From CAZULF01 sp964621215 (GTDB lineage Bacteria; Pseudomonadota; Gammaproteobacteria; UBA1113), in assembly GCA_964621215.1 (NCBI GenBank), contig CAZULF010000009.1, positions 1-33,285 of the forward strand: DNA of 33,285 bases, in the 5' to 3' direction. Below, piece by piece: positions 1-8,173 of the stretch. Below the pieces are notes generated by a model. It searched no databases. It worked only from the letters and a program-made list of their open reading frames with translations, and was not told where the DNA came from. Each line of letters begins with the position of its first letter. Position 1 is the stretch's first letter. Both the position numbers and the translations under genes were made by a program.

Positions 1-926
1 CGTAAGGCTAATTGTTTGACGACAACTTCTTCTGGAGCACGGAAATATAATACCATAAATAAAATCACCAGCACGACGGCGCCCGCTCCGACTGCAGCCC
101 ATAAAGGCAACATCCAGTGACGTAAGCTGCTGGGTTGTTTGGTATCTTTTTTGGTTTGTGCTTTACGCTGACGTTGCGGTTCGCTCTCTAATAACACTTG
201 GCGTGCTACCAGATTAATTTTGGCAGGAATACCATTCGACGCTTGATGAATTTGTGAAAGTTGCATTTCAGTTAATGGAAATTCACCTTCATAACCCGCT
301 TGCTGCATCCGATGTTCAATGTATTCTCGCGTCATACCAACTGAAAAAGGATCCAGTCGAATAGTATGCGTCATCGCTTCACCCAAATGTTGGGCGGTAA
401 TTTCTGCCATCATCGCATCTAATTGCGGACCACCGAATAAAATCACATGCAAAGGATGACTATCGTTGGATTGCCATTCAGCCATATCAATCAATAATGC
501 CAAAGAATTTTTTGGGAGCTTTTGCGCATTATCAATCACTAGATAAAATTCTTCGCGCGCTTGCGACATTTTTTCAATTTGCAGCATAAAGCGTTGTTGA
601 AAATTGACTTCATGCAAGCTGACAACTGGCATACCTAAATGACGAACAATTAATTCTTGTAAAACATCTGGCGTCACTCCCGCACTGCCATGCACTTTAC
701 ACACTCCGGATGCTGGCTCGATTTGTTCGAATAACAAATCCATAAAAACACTTTTACCGCTGCCAGATACACCGGTAACCAGTAAGGCCATAGGGGAACT
801 GCGCGAAAAATGTCGCAATAAATCTAATTGCTGCTGCCACCGTGCAGGGAAATAAGGTTCGCATTCCATTCCTTCTTCTACAAAAGGATCACTTGTCAGT
901 CCAAATTTTTGCCAGTAACTCGCCAT
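1..926 (-). CDS. ExeA/DamX-like AAA ATPase with a membrane anchor (3' end outside window)
   Basis: The reading frame starts at the ATG at 926 and is still open at base 1, so about 308 residues are visible. The N-terminus (YWQKFGLTSDPF) has the FGLxxxPF opening typical of ExeA/GspA/DamX ATPases. Walker A is GVSGSGKS at residues 52-59 and Walker B is LVIDNAQ at about 129-135. A C-terminal AAA lid follows, then a basic linker and one hydrophobic membrane segment at about 271-295. Proteins of this family use a cytoplasmic ATPase and a periplasmic SPOR or peptidoglycan-binding tail in cell division or secretin assembly. The tail lies beyond the window, so I cannot choose between DamX and ExeA. It sits directly downstream of bamB, where der often lies in other gammaproteobacteria, separated by 90 bp. 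The start has only a weak ribosome binding site. Confidence 0.8.
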   Translation of the reverse strand, partial: MASYWQKFGLTSDPFVEEGMECEPYFPARWQQQLDLLRHFSRSSPMALLVTGVSGSGKSVFMDLLFEQIEPASGVCKVHGSAGVTPDVLQELIVRHLGMPVVSLHEVNFQQRFMLQIEKMSQAREEFYLVIDNAQKLPKNSLALLIDMAEWQSNDSHPLHVILFGGPQLDAMMAEITAQHLGEAMTHTIRLDPFSVGMTREYIEHRMQQAGYEGEFPLTEMQLSQIHQASNGIPAKINLVARQVLLESEPQRQRKAQTKKDTKQPSSLRHWMLPLWAAVGAGAVVLVILFMVLYFRAPEEVVVKQLAL

Positions 927-1005
927 AACATTTCATCCGCCATAATTAAATTTGTGTAGCTAGTCGTGCTTATCATATTGGCATGACAGCATCCAATCTC
1001 GAAAA

Positions 1006-1032
1006 TGGATGCCAGCCTACGCTGGCACGACA
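1006..1032. repeat. Short hairpin repeat overlapping the bamB stop codon
   Basis: TGCCAGC at 1010-1016 and GCTGGCA at 1021-1027 form a perfect 7-bp stem around CTAC. The bamB stop codon (TAG on the minus strand, 1017-1019) lies in the loop. There is no T-run, so a Rho-independent terminator is not convincing. It looks like a copy of a dispersed palindromic repeat that now supplies the end of bamB. Confidence 0.5.
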
Positions 1033-2165
1033 GCGAGGGTATAAACCGCCATGCTGCCATTATTCGCTCTTAATAATACCATATTGCCTGATACCTGGGG
1101 AGTAGACGTGATACTGCCATTCGTTAATTTAATTCGGGCAACAAAATGTCCATCTTGTTGTGAAAGCCAATGTACATTGCCCTCATGATCGGCAACAACA
1201 ATATTATTACCAACCAAAGCAGGACCGGTGATTTGACGATCACGTAATGCACGTTGTTTCCACAATACGATGCCATTACGACGAGAAAAGGCCCAAATAC
1301 GTCCCCGACTATCCGATGCATAGACAGCATCATTCGCCACTGCTAAGCCGGCATAACTGGATAAAGGATGCTGCCAGAGAATATCGCCGTTTGTTGCATT
1401 TAACGCAGAAATAGTTCCATGGTAGCTGGCCGCGTACACGGTATTTCCAGTCACAACCGGATCGGCTGAAATGCCAACCATACGGCCAACATCGGAGAAA
1501 CCACGTGGTACCGCTATCAGAGTTTGCCAAAGTAATTGACCATTAGCGGCATTAAAAGCACTCAATTTACCATCCGAAAAACCGGCATAAACGGTATTGC
1601 CCGCAACAATAGCTCGACTACTACCCATGAGTTGTAATTGTGTCGCCCCCTCATCGTATTTCCATTTTAATTGTCCGTTAGAGGCATCTAACGCCACCAA
1701 CTGGTCATCGATGGTTTTTACAAAAACCTGGCCTTTGCCATAGGTTGGTGGTGTATTGGATTGATCCGGTAAATCAACACTCCAAAGTTGTTCACCATTT
1801 TTTACATTTAACGCATACAACTTACCATTAGTGGTTGGGACAAACACCGCATCATTACCGATTGTTGCGCCGGCACTCGTTGCCGCAGGTAATTTTACTG
1901 ACCAAAGTGTCGCACTATCTTTTAATTGCACTGCGACGACATCACCACGACTATCAACAACGATGACTTGATTGTTATCAATCGCTGGAGTTAATTTCGA
2001 GTAGTTAATGTTTGATGAACTACCTATATGTTTTGCCCATACAGTTGAAACTGGCGTTTCTGCAGTGACCGGTGTTAATTTGGGAAGCGGTGCTTCTTTC
2101 GTGCTGCATGCTGTAATTAAAGGAAAAGCTATGCTGCTCAAAATAATTAATTTTCGTAAATTCAC
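1017..2165 (-). CDS. bamB: Outer membrane protein assembly factor BamB (lipoprotein, beta-propeller)
   Basis: This is the BamB lipoprotein of the BAM complex, which helps insert beta-barrel proteins into the outer membrane. The 382-residue product has the family's normal length. I start it at the GTG at 2163-2165, which has GGAG seven bases upstream and gives a signal peptide VNLRKLIILSSIAFPLITAC with a lipobox (ITAC). The upstream ATG at 2237 is rejected because its extension (DPANKSRDDE) is translated from a palindromic repeat. The body has repeated PQQ-like blades, for example GKLYALNVKNGEQLW, QLVALDASNGQLKW and GKLSAFNAANGQLLW, as in BamB propellers. The last residues and stop lie in a hairpin repeat at 1006-1032. 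It follows yfgM, as in E. coli. Confidence 0.93.
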   Translation of the reverse strand: MNLRKLIILSSIAFPLITACSTKEAPLPKLTPVTAETPVSTVWAKHIGSSSNINYSKLTPAIDNNQVIVVDSRGDVVAVQLKDSATLWSVKLPAATSAGATIGNDAVFVPTTNGKLYALNVKNGEQLWSVDLPDQSNTPPTYGKGQVFVKTIDDQLVALDASNGQLKWKYDEGATQLQLMGSSRAIVAGNTVYAGFSDGKLSAFNAANGQLLWQTLIAVPRGFSDVGRMVGISADPVVTGNTVYAASYHGTISALNATNGDILWQHPLSSYAGLAVANDAVYASDSRGRIWAFSRRNGIVLWKQRALRDRQITGPALVGNNIVVADHEGNVHWLSQQDGHFVARIKLTNGSITSTPQVSGNMVLLRANNGSMAVYTLAVVPA

Positions 2166-2206
2166 TAGAAATCTCCATACTTTGTAATTAGTAAACCTTC
2201 TTATCT

Positions 2207-2284
2207 CGTCGTCCCGCGATTTGTTCGCGGGATCCATGGCGTATCGATACGTTCTGGATCCCGCGGATAAGCCGCCGGACGACG
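2207..2284. repeat. 78-bp nested palindromic repeat, copy 1
   Basis: The element has two halves, each a small hairpin (CCCGCG - 6-base loop - CGCGGG), and the halves are inverted relative to each other, so the outer ends CGTCGTCC and GGACGACG pair. The centre (about 18 bp) differs between copies. This copy lies between yfgM and bamB. Read on the minus strand, its left half encodes DPANKSRDDE, which makes a false N-terminal extension of bamB. Related copies are at 5993-6070 and 10179-10256, with half copies at 12289 and 27386. Confidence 0.85.
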
Positions 2285-2313
2285 TGGTCTATAGAGAAGA
2301 CCAACAACAACCC

Positions 2314-2943
2314 CTAAGGATTAGGCAAACTACTTAATTTTAATTGTAAAATAGGTAACAAAACTCTGCTGTCCGCATTTTCATTTTGTGCTTTGGTATA
2401 AGCTGCGCGTGCTTCAGCATAATTTTTTTGTACCGCATAAATATCACCACGCACTTCGTCAGTTAAAATATTCATACTGGGATCATCGCGCTTATCCAAT
2501 AAAGTGAGCGCTTCGTTGGGTTTATTCATGGCTAATAATAAACGCGCGGCACGAATACGCGCAATTTGTCGCATCGAAGCTTCTTTAGCGTGATCAACGA
2601 CCCACATCAAACTTGTATAGGCTTTTGAATAATCCTGCTGATCCACTTGCGATTTAGCCATCACAAAACTACTCAACACCGCATAAGATGAACGTGGATA
2701 GTTTTGAATAATTGCATTGGCTCGTTTGGCAATCTCATCCGGATTATTATTCGAAATATTCAACAAGACTTGGTATTCTTGAGATATGTTTGCTGCCTTT
2801 TTAGCTTGTTGCTTACTCCAAAATTGCCATCCATAAATTAGAACAAGGCCGGCAACAATGCCAATAATTAATGCGGTACCATTCGCATCCCACCATCGTT
2901 TTAACCAGTCAACACGATCATTGTCTGTTACGAAATCGTTCAT
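2314..2943 (-). CDS. yfgM: YfgM-type periplasmic TPR protein (SecYEG ancillary subunit)
   Basis: The 209-residue protein has the YfgM layout: a short cytoplasmic N-terminus with the family motif DRVDWLKRWWDANG, one membrane segment at about residues 22-42 and a periplasmic TPR-like helical domain to the end. In E. coli, YfgM binds the SecYEG translocon together with PpiD and helps hand proteins to periplasmic chaperones. Its start codon overlaps the hisS stop (ATGA, 2940-2943), so it is translationally coupled to hisS, and bamB follows, as in the usual hisS-yfgM-bamB order. Sequence and position agree, so the assignment is firm. Confidence 0.9.
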   Translation of the reverse strand: MNDFVTDNDRVDWLKRWWDANGTALIIGIVAGLVLIYGWQFWSKQQAKKAANISQEYQVLLNISNNNPDEIAKRANAIIQNYPRSSYAVLSSFVMAKSQVDQQDYSKAYTSLMWVVDHAKEASMRQIARIRAARLLLAMNKPNEALTLLDKRDDPSMNILTDEVRGDIYAVQKNYAEARAAYTKAQNENADSRVLLPILQLKLSSLPNP

Positions 2944-4262
2944 TTGCTACACCCCCATGGTTGATCTGTATTTAAAAATTCGAAAAAATCTACTTGCGAC
3001 ATAGTCTTTGGCTCTGACATTACTTTATTATCATTATCATTCAATTCGGACGTCCGCTGTAAGCGTTTAATGGTAATGGCTGCATCACGCACTTCATCAT
3101 CACCTAAAATTAATGCATATTTCGCGCCGGCTTTATCGGCTTTTTTCATTTGTGTTTTCATATCGCCACCACCTAAGTGATAGCATACTTGTCTATCTTT
3201 CAAGACATCTCGCAGTTTTTCAACCAACAATAAGCCCGCTTTTGTTGCGGCATCACCCAACATCACTAGATAAAAATCAGGTGCTGGCGGTTGAGGAATG
3301 TTTGAATGCGCCTCAACTAAGGCAATAATACGCTCTAGCCCCATCGCCATACCAAATGCCGGTGTGGCTTTGCCACCTAACTGTTCTACTAATCCATCAT
3401 AATGACCACCAGCACAAACAGTACCTTGAGCACCTAACTCTGTGGTAACCCATTCGAATACAGTGCGATTATAATAATCTAATCCGCGCACCAAGCAAGG
3501 ATTAATTTCATAAGCAAGCCCTACGGCATCCAATAACTCACACAATTTTTGAAAATGAGTTTTAGATTCGCTATCAATATAATCAACTAACTTTGGTGCC
3601 TGTTGATTTAACTTTTGCATATCTGGATTTTTACTATCTAAAATCCGCAGCGGATTTGTATGCAACCGACGTTGGCTATCTGCATCCAATTGCGCTTCAT
3701 GTGCTTGATAGTAACTGATCAAGACTTGTCGATATGCCGCGCGCGCTTCGGTTGAGCCCAATGAGTTGATTTGCAATTTAACCACTTTCTCCAAACCTAA
3801 ATTACGCCATAAACGCGCCGTCAACATAATCAACTCAACGTCAATATCAGGTCCGGTATAACCAAATGCTTCAAAACCGATTTGATAAAATTGTCGGTAA
3901 CGACCTTTCTGGGGTCGTTCGTGTCTGAACATTGGGCCCATATACCACAGTTTGCGTTGTTGATTATATAATATGCCGTGTTCAATGCCCGCACGCACAC
4001 AACCCGCTGTACCTTCAGGGCGCAAGGCAAGCTTATCTTCATTGCGATCTTGAAAGGTATACATTTCTTTTTCGACTATATCGGTGACTTCGCCAATGGT
4101 GCGTTTGAATAAATCTAATGACTCGACAATAGGAAATCGAATTTCTTGATAACCATACATGTTTGCCAAAGCTATTAATTCAGATTCTATCCATTGCCAA
4201 ATGAAAATAGTCTCAGGCAAAATGTCGTTCATGCCACGAATGGCTTGATATCGCTGTGCCAA
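2940..4262 (-). CDS. hisS: Histidine--tRNA ligase
   Basis: This class II aminoacyl-tRNA synthetase charges tRNA-His. The N-terminal RGMNDILPE, the motif 2 region with LRPEGTAGCVRA, the histidine-specific motif RGLDYYNRTVFEW, the AGGHYDGLV stretch and motif 3 (FGMAMGLERI) are all present. The C-terminal anticodon-binding domain is present with LGGGDMKTQMKKADKAGA. At 440 residues it is slightly longer than the E. coli enzyme (424); the extra residues are in a hydrophilic insertion near the C-terminus (SELNDNDNKVMSEP). An AGAGGAA ribosome binding site precedes the ATG at 4262. The stop is TGA, shared in an ATGA overlap with yfgM. No ispG lies between rodZ and hisS, unlike in E. coli. Confidence 0.97.
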   Translation of the reverse strand: MAQRYQAIRGMNDILPETIFIWQWIESELIALANMYGYQEIRFPIVESLDLFKRTIGEVTDIVEKEMYTFQDRNEDKLALRPEGTAGCVRAGIEHGILYNQQRKLWYMGPMFRHERPQKGRYRQFYQIGFEAFGYTGPDIDVELIMLTARLWRNLGLEKVVKLQINSLGSTEARAAYRQVLISYYQAHEAQLDADSQRRLHTNPLRILDSKNPDMQKLNQQAPKLVDYIDSESKTHFQKLCELLDAVGLAYEINPCLVRGLDYYNRTVFEWVTTELGAQGTVCAGGHYDGLVEQLGGKATPAFGMAMGLERIIALVEAHSNIPQPPAPDFYLVMLGDAATKAGLLLVEKLRDVLKDRQVCYHLGGGDMKTQMKKADKAGAKYALILGDDEVRDAAITIKRLQRTSELNDNDNKVMSEPKTMSQVDFFEFLNTDQPWGCSK

Positions 4263-4302
4263 CGTTATTATTCCTCTTTATGTCAACAGACCTTACACCA
4301 TC

Positions 4303-5136
4303 TTAATGCGTATTAGCATTATCGGGGTCATGCCAAATCGCATTTTTGGCTTTTTGCCAACGGGTTGGTTTCGCTGCAGGAGCTGCTCCGGTTGTTTGGT
4401 TTTGTCCCGTAGCAGTAGCGGTTGCAGATTGATCACCATTAACCATTTCTTGCGTTGCATTGGTAATTGTCGACGATGGCTGAACGCCTGTCATAGCAGT
4501 TGATGCTGCGGGCGTTTCAGCATTAGGTAACACTGGATTATTAACCGCATTCTCTGCGGGTGTCGCTGGCAGAGTTTGCTGCTCTGCAGGCAAGCCCACA
4601 TTGGCATTGTTCACACTCGTTGTCGCCGCAGATGCAACTTCATTTTGTGTCGTGGTCAGCGCAGTTTGAGTGGCCAGATCATCTTGTTGGGTATTATGAT
4701 TATGCCACCAGATAAAAACTAAAATAACTAAAATGCCTACGATGCCATATCCTACCCAGCGAGCAGATTGTTCCCCTGGTCGCTTTTGATTGATAATAAT
4801 GCGTTGATGTTCACGTCTGACATACGGTGTATTTTCTTGCGTGTAAGGAAATAGTTTATTAAATGCTGCAATATGTTCATCCGCTGAAATATTTAATAAC
4901 TTAGCATACCCTCTCAAATAGCCTCTAATAAAAGTTACACCAGGAAGTTTATCATAGGCATCACTTTCAATGGCTTCGACCATGTTTTTTGACAAGTGCA
5001 ATTGTATTGCTACTTCTTCTTCGGTTAGCCCCAATGATTCACGCACACGTCGTAAATTCGCGCCTGGAGAAAATGTACTATCTGTTGCTGTATTTTCAAC
5101 ATCCGTTTGTTGTTGATCCATAGGTTTGTCGCTCAT
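4303..5136 (-). CDS. rodZ: RodZ-like cell-shape protein, short form without the C-terminal beta domain
   Basis: RodZ links MreB filaments to the elongation machinery at the inner membrane. The 277-residue product has an N-terminal XRE-like helix-turn-helix domain (about residues 24-95, with LRRVRESLGLTEEEVA and GVTFIRGYLRGYAKLL, both typical of RodZ), a basic juxtamembrane stretch and one membrane segment at about 127-144. The rest is low-complexity Ala/Thr/Asn/Gln-rich sequence ending in PTRWQKAKNAIWHDPDN. The folded DUF4115 beta domain of E. coli RodZ (337 residues) is not recognisable. The start overlaps the pilW stop in an ATGA (5133-5136). The helix-turn-helix of this family binds MreB rather than DNA, so it is unlikely to be a transcription factor. 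Confidence 0.88.
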   Translation of the reverse strand: MSDKPMDQQQTDVENTATDSTFSPGANLRRVRESLGLTEEEVAIQLHLSKNMVEAIESDAYDKLPGVTFIRGYLRGYAKLLNISADEHIAAFNKLFPYTQENTPYVRREHQRIIINQKRPGEQSARWVGYGIVGILVILVFIWWHNHNTQQDDLATQTALTTTQNEVASAATTSVNNANVGLPAEQQTLPATPAENAVNNPVLPNAETPAASTAMTGVQPSSTITNATQEMVNGDQSATATATGQNQTTGAAPAAKPTRWQKAKNAIWHDPDNANTH

Positions 5137-5912
5137 GCTGTCAATCCTGATAATTTAGCTTGTTTAAATTCATTCGACTGAGAGAAATGTTCTTTCAGTT
5201 GCCCTACATCGTTTGCAATACGTTGGTGATCATTACTACGCCGAGCCAGTTGTATGTCCAGCCATAATGATGCCGCCGATGGTTTCGCTAGTTTATTGTA
5301 CCTCTCCAGATAGCGTTGGGCGAAGTCAAACTTGCCTTTCTTAAAACTAATTTGCGCTAACTCCAAATTGGAGGTAGGCAAATCAGGATCATTCTGGAGG
5401 GCTTTAATAAAATATTGCTCCGCATTTACCATATCAGGAATTTTTTCCGCACACAAACCCGCGTTTTCATAGGCATCACCCGGGGTTAAATAATTCTGAT
5501 CTTGGGTAGCTGCTAAAAAATAACTCACTGATTCAGCATATTGTTTTTGCTGGCACAAAAATACTCCATAATTATTCAAACTTCGACCAGCTTTAGGAGC
5601 CAAACTGACTGCTTTGCGATAATATTCCGCCGCTTTGGCATTATCGCCGGTATTTTCATAAAAATAAGCTAGAGAATCCCATGCATCGGCCGAAGACGGG
5701 TCTTGTTTGACAGCAAGCAGCAATTTAGACTTGGCTCTAGACGTATCACCCTGCTGCAAATAACCCACACCCAGTTGTGTATTATATACCGCGGCCTGAG
5801 GATTCTTTTGCACATTTCCTGCTATCGAAGGCGGCGTATTCGGCGGTGGTGTGGATGAGCAGGCTGTGACAATCAACCCCAGAGCGAGAATTAAAGTCCA
5901 TTTTATACGCAT
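5133..5912 (-). CDS. pilW: PilW/PilF-type TPR lipoprotein, type IV pilus biogenesis
   Basis: This 259-residue protein carries a lipoprotein signal (MRIKWTLILALGLIVTACSS, lipobox VTAC) followed by tandem TPRs, for example AVYNTQLGVGYLQQGDTSRA, ADAWDSLAYFYENTGDNAKA and SLNNYGVFLCQQKQYAES. PilW/PilF is the outer-membrane pilotin that assembles the PilQ secretin of type IV pili. It occupies the usual slot between rlmN and rodZ. I give the ATG at 5912, but a TTG at 5924 has a better-placed AAGGAGA eight bases upstream and would add four residues (MLPF). The upstream ATG at 6038 is rejected because its extension (DPADKPRDDE) is repeat sequence. The stop is TGA, coupled to rodZ. Confidence 0.88.
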   Translation of the reverse strand: MRIKWTLILALGLIVTACSSTPPPNTPPSIAGNVQKNPQAAVYNTQLGVGYLQQGDTSRAKSKLLLAVKQDPSSADAWDSLAYFYENTGDNAKAAEYYRKAVSLAPKAGRSLNNYGVFLCQQKQYAESVSYFLAATQDQNYLTPGDAYENAGLCAEKIPDMVNAEQYFIKALQNDPDLPTSNLELAQISFKKGKFDFAQRYLERYNKLAKPSAASLWLDIQLARRSNDHQRIANDVGQLKEHFSQSNEFKQAKLSGLTA

Positions 5913-5992
5913 AAAAGGTAACAATGCAGAATCTCCTTTACCATGTTCGTACCCGTATACACATCTTTGTATCGGGGATTTTTTAGAACCCT

Positions 5993-6070
5993 CGTCGTCC
6001 CGCGGTTTGTCCGCGGGATCCAGAACGCATCGACACACCCTGGATCCCGCGAATAAATCGCGGGACGACG
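5993..6070. repeat. 78-bp nested palindromic repeat, copy 2
   Basis: This is the best-preserved copy. The left half has CCCGCGG-TTTGT-CCGCGGG, the right half has CCCGCG-AATAAAT-CGCGGG, and the outer ends CGTCGTCC/GGACGACG pair across the element. The central spacer (about GCATCGACACACC) differs from copies 1 and 3. It lies between rlmN and pilW in the minus-strand operon, where the transcript would fold into two hairpins or one long stem. Confidence 0.88.
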
Positions 6071-6124
6071 ATTTTTGTTACACAGGTTTTTTGTCCAACA
6101 TAGAGAGTATATACCTAATACGGC

Positions 6125-7237
6125 TTACGATGCGATCTTTTTGGGGCGCTCGGCAATACGTTCTCTTCGTTTGGTCCTATCCACAAATTGACCCACTAAT
6201 TGACCGCAAGCGGCATCAATATCATCACCGCGGGTTTTGCGAACAGTAGTGTTAATATCTGCTGCATGTAATATGCGTTGGAAATGTTCTATGACAGGTC
6301 GTGGCGAGCATTGGTATTGCGTGCCAGGGAAGGTATTGAATGGAATCAAATTAACTTTAGCCGGAACATTATGCAATAATTTAATCAATTCTTTCGCATG
6401 TCCGGGCTGATCATTTACACCGTCAAGCATGACATATTCAAATGTCACACGACGGCGAGAGTTGGGTTCAAAATAATTGCAACAAGCTTGCATTAACTCT
6501 TTCAGAGGATATTTTTTATTGACTGGGACCAATTCATTTCGCAATGTATCGTTCGGTGCGTGCAATGAGACTGCTAAAGCCACATCCGTCGCTTCTTTTA
6601 ACTTATACATGTTAGGTACGACGCCAGACGTACTTAAAGTCACTCGTCGTTTGGACAGGCCATAAGCGAAATCATCCATCATCAAGCTCATAGCCGGCAC
6701 AACATTATCAAAATTCAGCAACGGCTCGCCCATGCCCATCATCACTACATTGGTAATATGACGGTCATGCTTTTTGCCATCCGAGGATAAGCGACGAACG
6801 GCTTGATAGACTTGTCCGATAATGTCACCAACACTTAAATTGCGGCTAAAACCTTGGGTTGCGGTTGAGCAAAAGCTGCAGTTAAGTGAGCACCCTACTT
6901 GCGAGGAAACGCACAACGTGCCGCGATCATCTTCGGGAATAAACACTGTTTCCACATTATTATTCGGCGCAACTTGCATCAGCCATTTGTAGGTTCCATC
7001 GGCTGAAATTTTTTCCTCAACAATAGCGGGAGGTCTAATTTCCGCCATGTCGTTTAAGCGTTGACGAAACGCTTTCGTCAAATTGCTCATGTCATCGATA
7101 CTGCTGCCATACTGATGCAATCATTGCAAAACCTGCACTGCTCGGTAGGGTTTTTCACCCAGCTCAAGCATCAATTGCTCCATGCGAGGACGATCGTAAT
7201 CGAGCAGGTTAATTTTGGTTGCAGCAGTCTCATGCAT
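6125..7237 (-). pseudogene. rlmN: rlmN, 23S rRNA/tRNA A2-methyltransferase gene with an in-frame TGA at codon 39
   Basis: RlmN is a radical-SAM enzyme that methylates A2503 of 23S rRNA and A37 of some tRNAs. From the ATG at 7237 the frame encodes a normal RlmN N-terminus (INLLDYDRPRMEQLMLELGE, then KPYRAVQVLQ), then hits TGA at 7121-7123 exactly where the family has Trp (QVMKW in E. coli). The frame then continues intact for 331 codons, giving 370 in all, the usual length. Catalytic residues after the stop are complete: radical-SAM CSLNCSFC (about C116/C120/C123), and the two methyl-transfer cysteines in GTLCVSSQVGC (about C109) and DDIDAACGQL (about C344). Either the gene is recently broken, or a shortened protein is restarted at a TTG right after the stop or at the ATG of MSNLTKAF. 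TGA is a true stop in hisS, pilW and ddl, so recoding is unlikely. Confidence 0.8.
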
Positions 7238-7243
7238 AGTACA

Positions 7244-7669
7244 TTACCGACTATAAATATTTTCTTCTGCAAAGAAGAATGCAATTTCAACTTCTGCCGT
7301 AGCAGACGCATCAGAACCATGTACGGCATTTTCATCGATGCTTGCAGCGAAATCCGCACGAATCGTGCCAGGAGCAGCTTCTTTTGGATTGGTGGCGCCC
7401 ATAATATCGCGGTGGCGCTGAATGGCATTGTCACCTTCTAACACGGAAATCAATACTGGACCTGAGCTCATGAACTCGACTAATCCATTAAAAAAAGGAC
7501 GTTCTTTATGTACTGCATAGAAAGCTTCCGCTTCAGCCCGGGTCAACCAAGTCATTTTCGCCGCCACAATAGCTAAATCAGCTGTTTCAAAGCGTGCCAA
7601 TATCTGGCCAATATAGTTTTTTCTTACCGCATCAGGTTTGATAATAGAAAGAGTTTGTTCGATAGCCAT
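7244..7669 (-). CDS. ndk: Nucleoside diphosphate kinase
   Basis: This 141-residue enzyme equilibrates nucleoside di- and triphosphates in the cytoplasm through a phospho-histidine. It opens with the family sequence AIEQTLSIIKPDAV, and the active-site motif NAVHGSDA places the catalytic histidine at H117. Length and order match the compact bacterial form. It is the first gene of the minus-strand block; its stop is six bases from the original rlmN start, so the two were probably co-transcribed. A consensus-like promoter lies upstream at 7739-7766. A hairpin (GCCAAT/ATTGGC, 7714-7733) falls in the predicted leader. Confidence 0.97.
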   Translation of the reverse strand: MAIEQTLSIIKPDAVRKNYIGQILARFETADLAIVAAKMTWLTRAEAEAFYAVHKERPFFNGLVEFMSSGPVLISVLEGDNAIQRHRDIMGATNPKEAAPGTIRADFAASIDENAVHGSDASATAEVEIAFFFAEENIYSR

Positions 7670-7738
7670 GGGTTTAATTACGCTCCTAGGTTAGTCAATG
7701 AGTTCAATAATGGGCCAATGCCCGAAAATTGGCATCGG

Positions 7739-7766
7739 ATTATACCAAAATTGTACAATAAAGTAA
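7739..7766 (-). promoter_or_regulatory. Predicted sigma-70 promoter of ndk
   Basis: On the minus strand TTACTT (7766-7761) and a perfect TATAAT (7744-7739) are separated by 16 bp, in the 150-bp gap upstream of ndk. Transcription would begin near 7730, leaving a leader of about 60 nt that starts with a 6-bp stem-loop (7714-7733). This is a sequence match only. Confidence 0.55.
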
Positions 7767-7819
7767 GCCCATTCATTGAATTTTTTTGTGAAAACAAGGA
7801 CTAAGATTATATAACCACT

Positions 7820-8173
7820 TCAAACATAAAAACTCTCGCCGCAGCCGCAACTACCCTTTTGCACTGGGTTGATAAATTTAAATTTGGCATTAAGACCTTC
7901 TTTAACGTAATCCACTACGGTGCCTTCGATAAAAGGAACACTTTTTGCTTCCAGATACAGGTTCACCGTATCGTTTAAAACAAATAACAAATCATCTGCC
8001 GCTGGGGTTTCAATAAAATCTAATTTGTATTGCAAACCTGAACAACCCGCTGTTTTAATGGATAAACGCACCGCGGTGCCGGCCGGTTTTTTGGCTAACT
8101 GTTTTTGTAAATGTTCGATGGCAGCGGTTGTGAACTCAACTGGCATTGAGGTTAATGTATTTGTGGTTGGCAT
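7820..8173 (-). CDS. iscA: A-type iron-sulfur carrier (HesB/IscA/ErpA family)
   Basis: The 117-residue protein has the three conserved cysteines of A-type carriers: C44 in TAGCSGLQY, and C109 and C111 in GSCGCGES near the C-terminus. These proteins carry Fe-S clusters (or iron) from the assembly scaffold to target apoproteins. The position after iscS points to IscA, but the family cannot be resolved further by eye; ErpA or SufA would look similar. Its start lies inside the 3' end of iscS (22-bp overlap), so translation is probably coupled. The N-terminus (MPTTNTLTSMPVEF) is a little longer than usual, and a second ATG sits at residue 10. Confidence 0.88.
   Translation of the reverse strand: MPTTNTLTSMPVEFTTAAIEHLQKQLAKKPAGTAVRLSIKTAGCSGLQYKLDFIETPAADDLLFVLNDTVNLYLEAKSVPFIEGTVVDYVKEGLNAKFKFINPVQKGSCGCGESFYV

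Noticed and set aside
1010..1027. Rho-independent terminator after bamB
   Set aside because: The stem is good, but no run of T follows on either strand; it is better treated as a repeat.
6038..6040. Upstream ATG for pilW adding 42 residues
   Set aside because: The extension is translated from the palindromic repeat and would bury the lipoprotein signal peptide; the start at 5912 or 5924 gives a proper signal.
5851..6249. Plus-strand frame containing SSRGLSAGSRT and LDPANKSRDD
   Set aside because: It is antisense to pilW and rlmN and made of repeat translation; no ribosome binding site or family resemblance supports it.
7121..7123. TGA read as tryptophan (alternative genetic code) to explain the rlmN interruption
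   Set aside because: TGA is the natural stop of hisS, pilW and ddl in this window at the correct family C-termini, so the standard code applies.
7171..7441. Overlapping frames on both strands across ndk
   Set aside because: They are shadow frames of ndk, whose protein matches its family over its full length.
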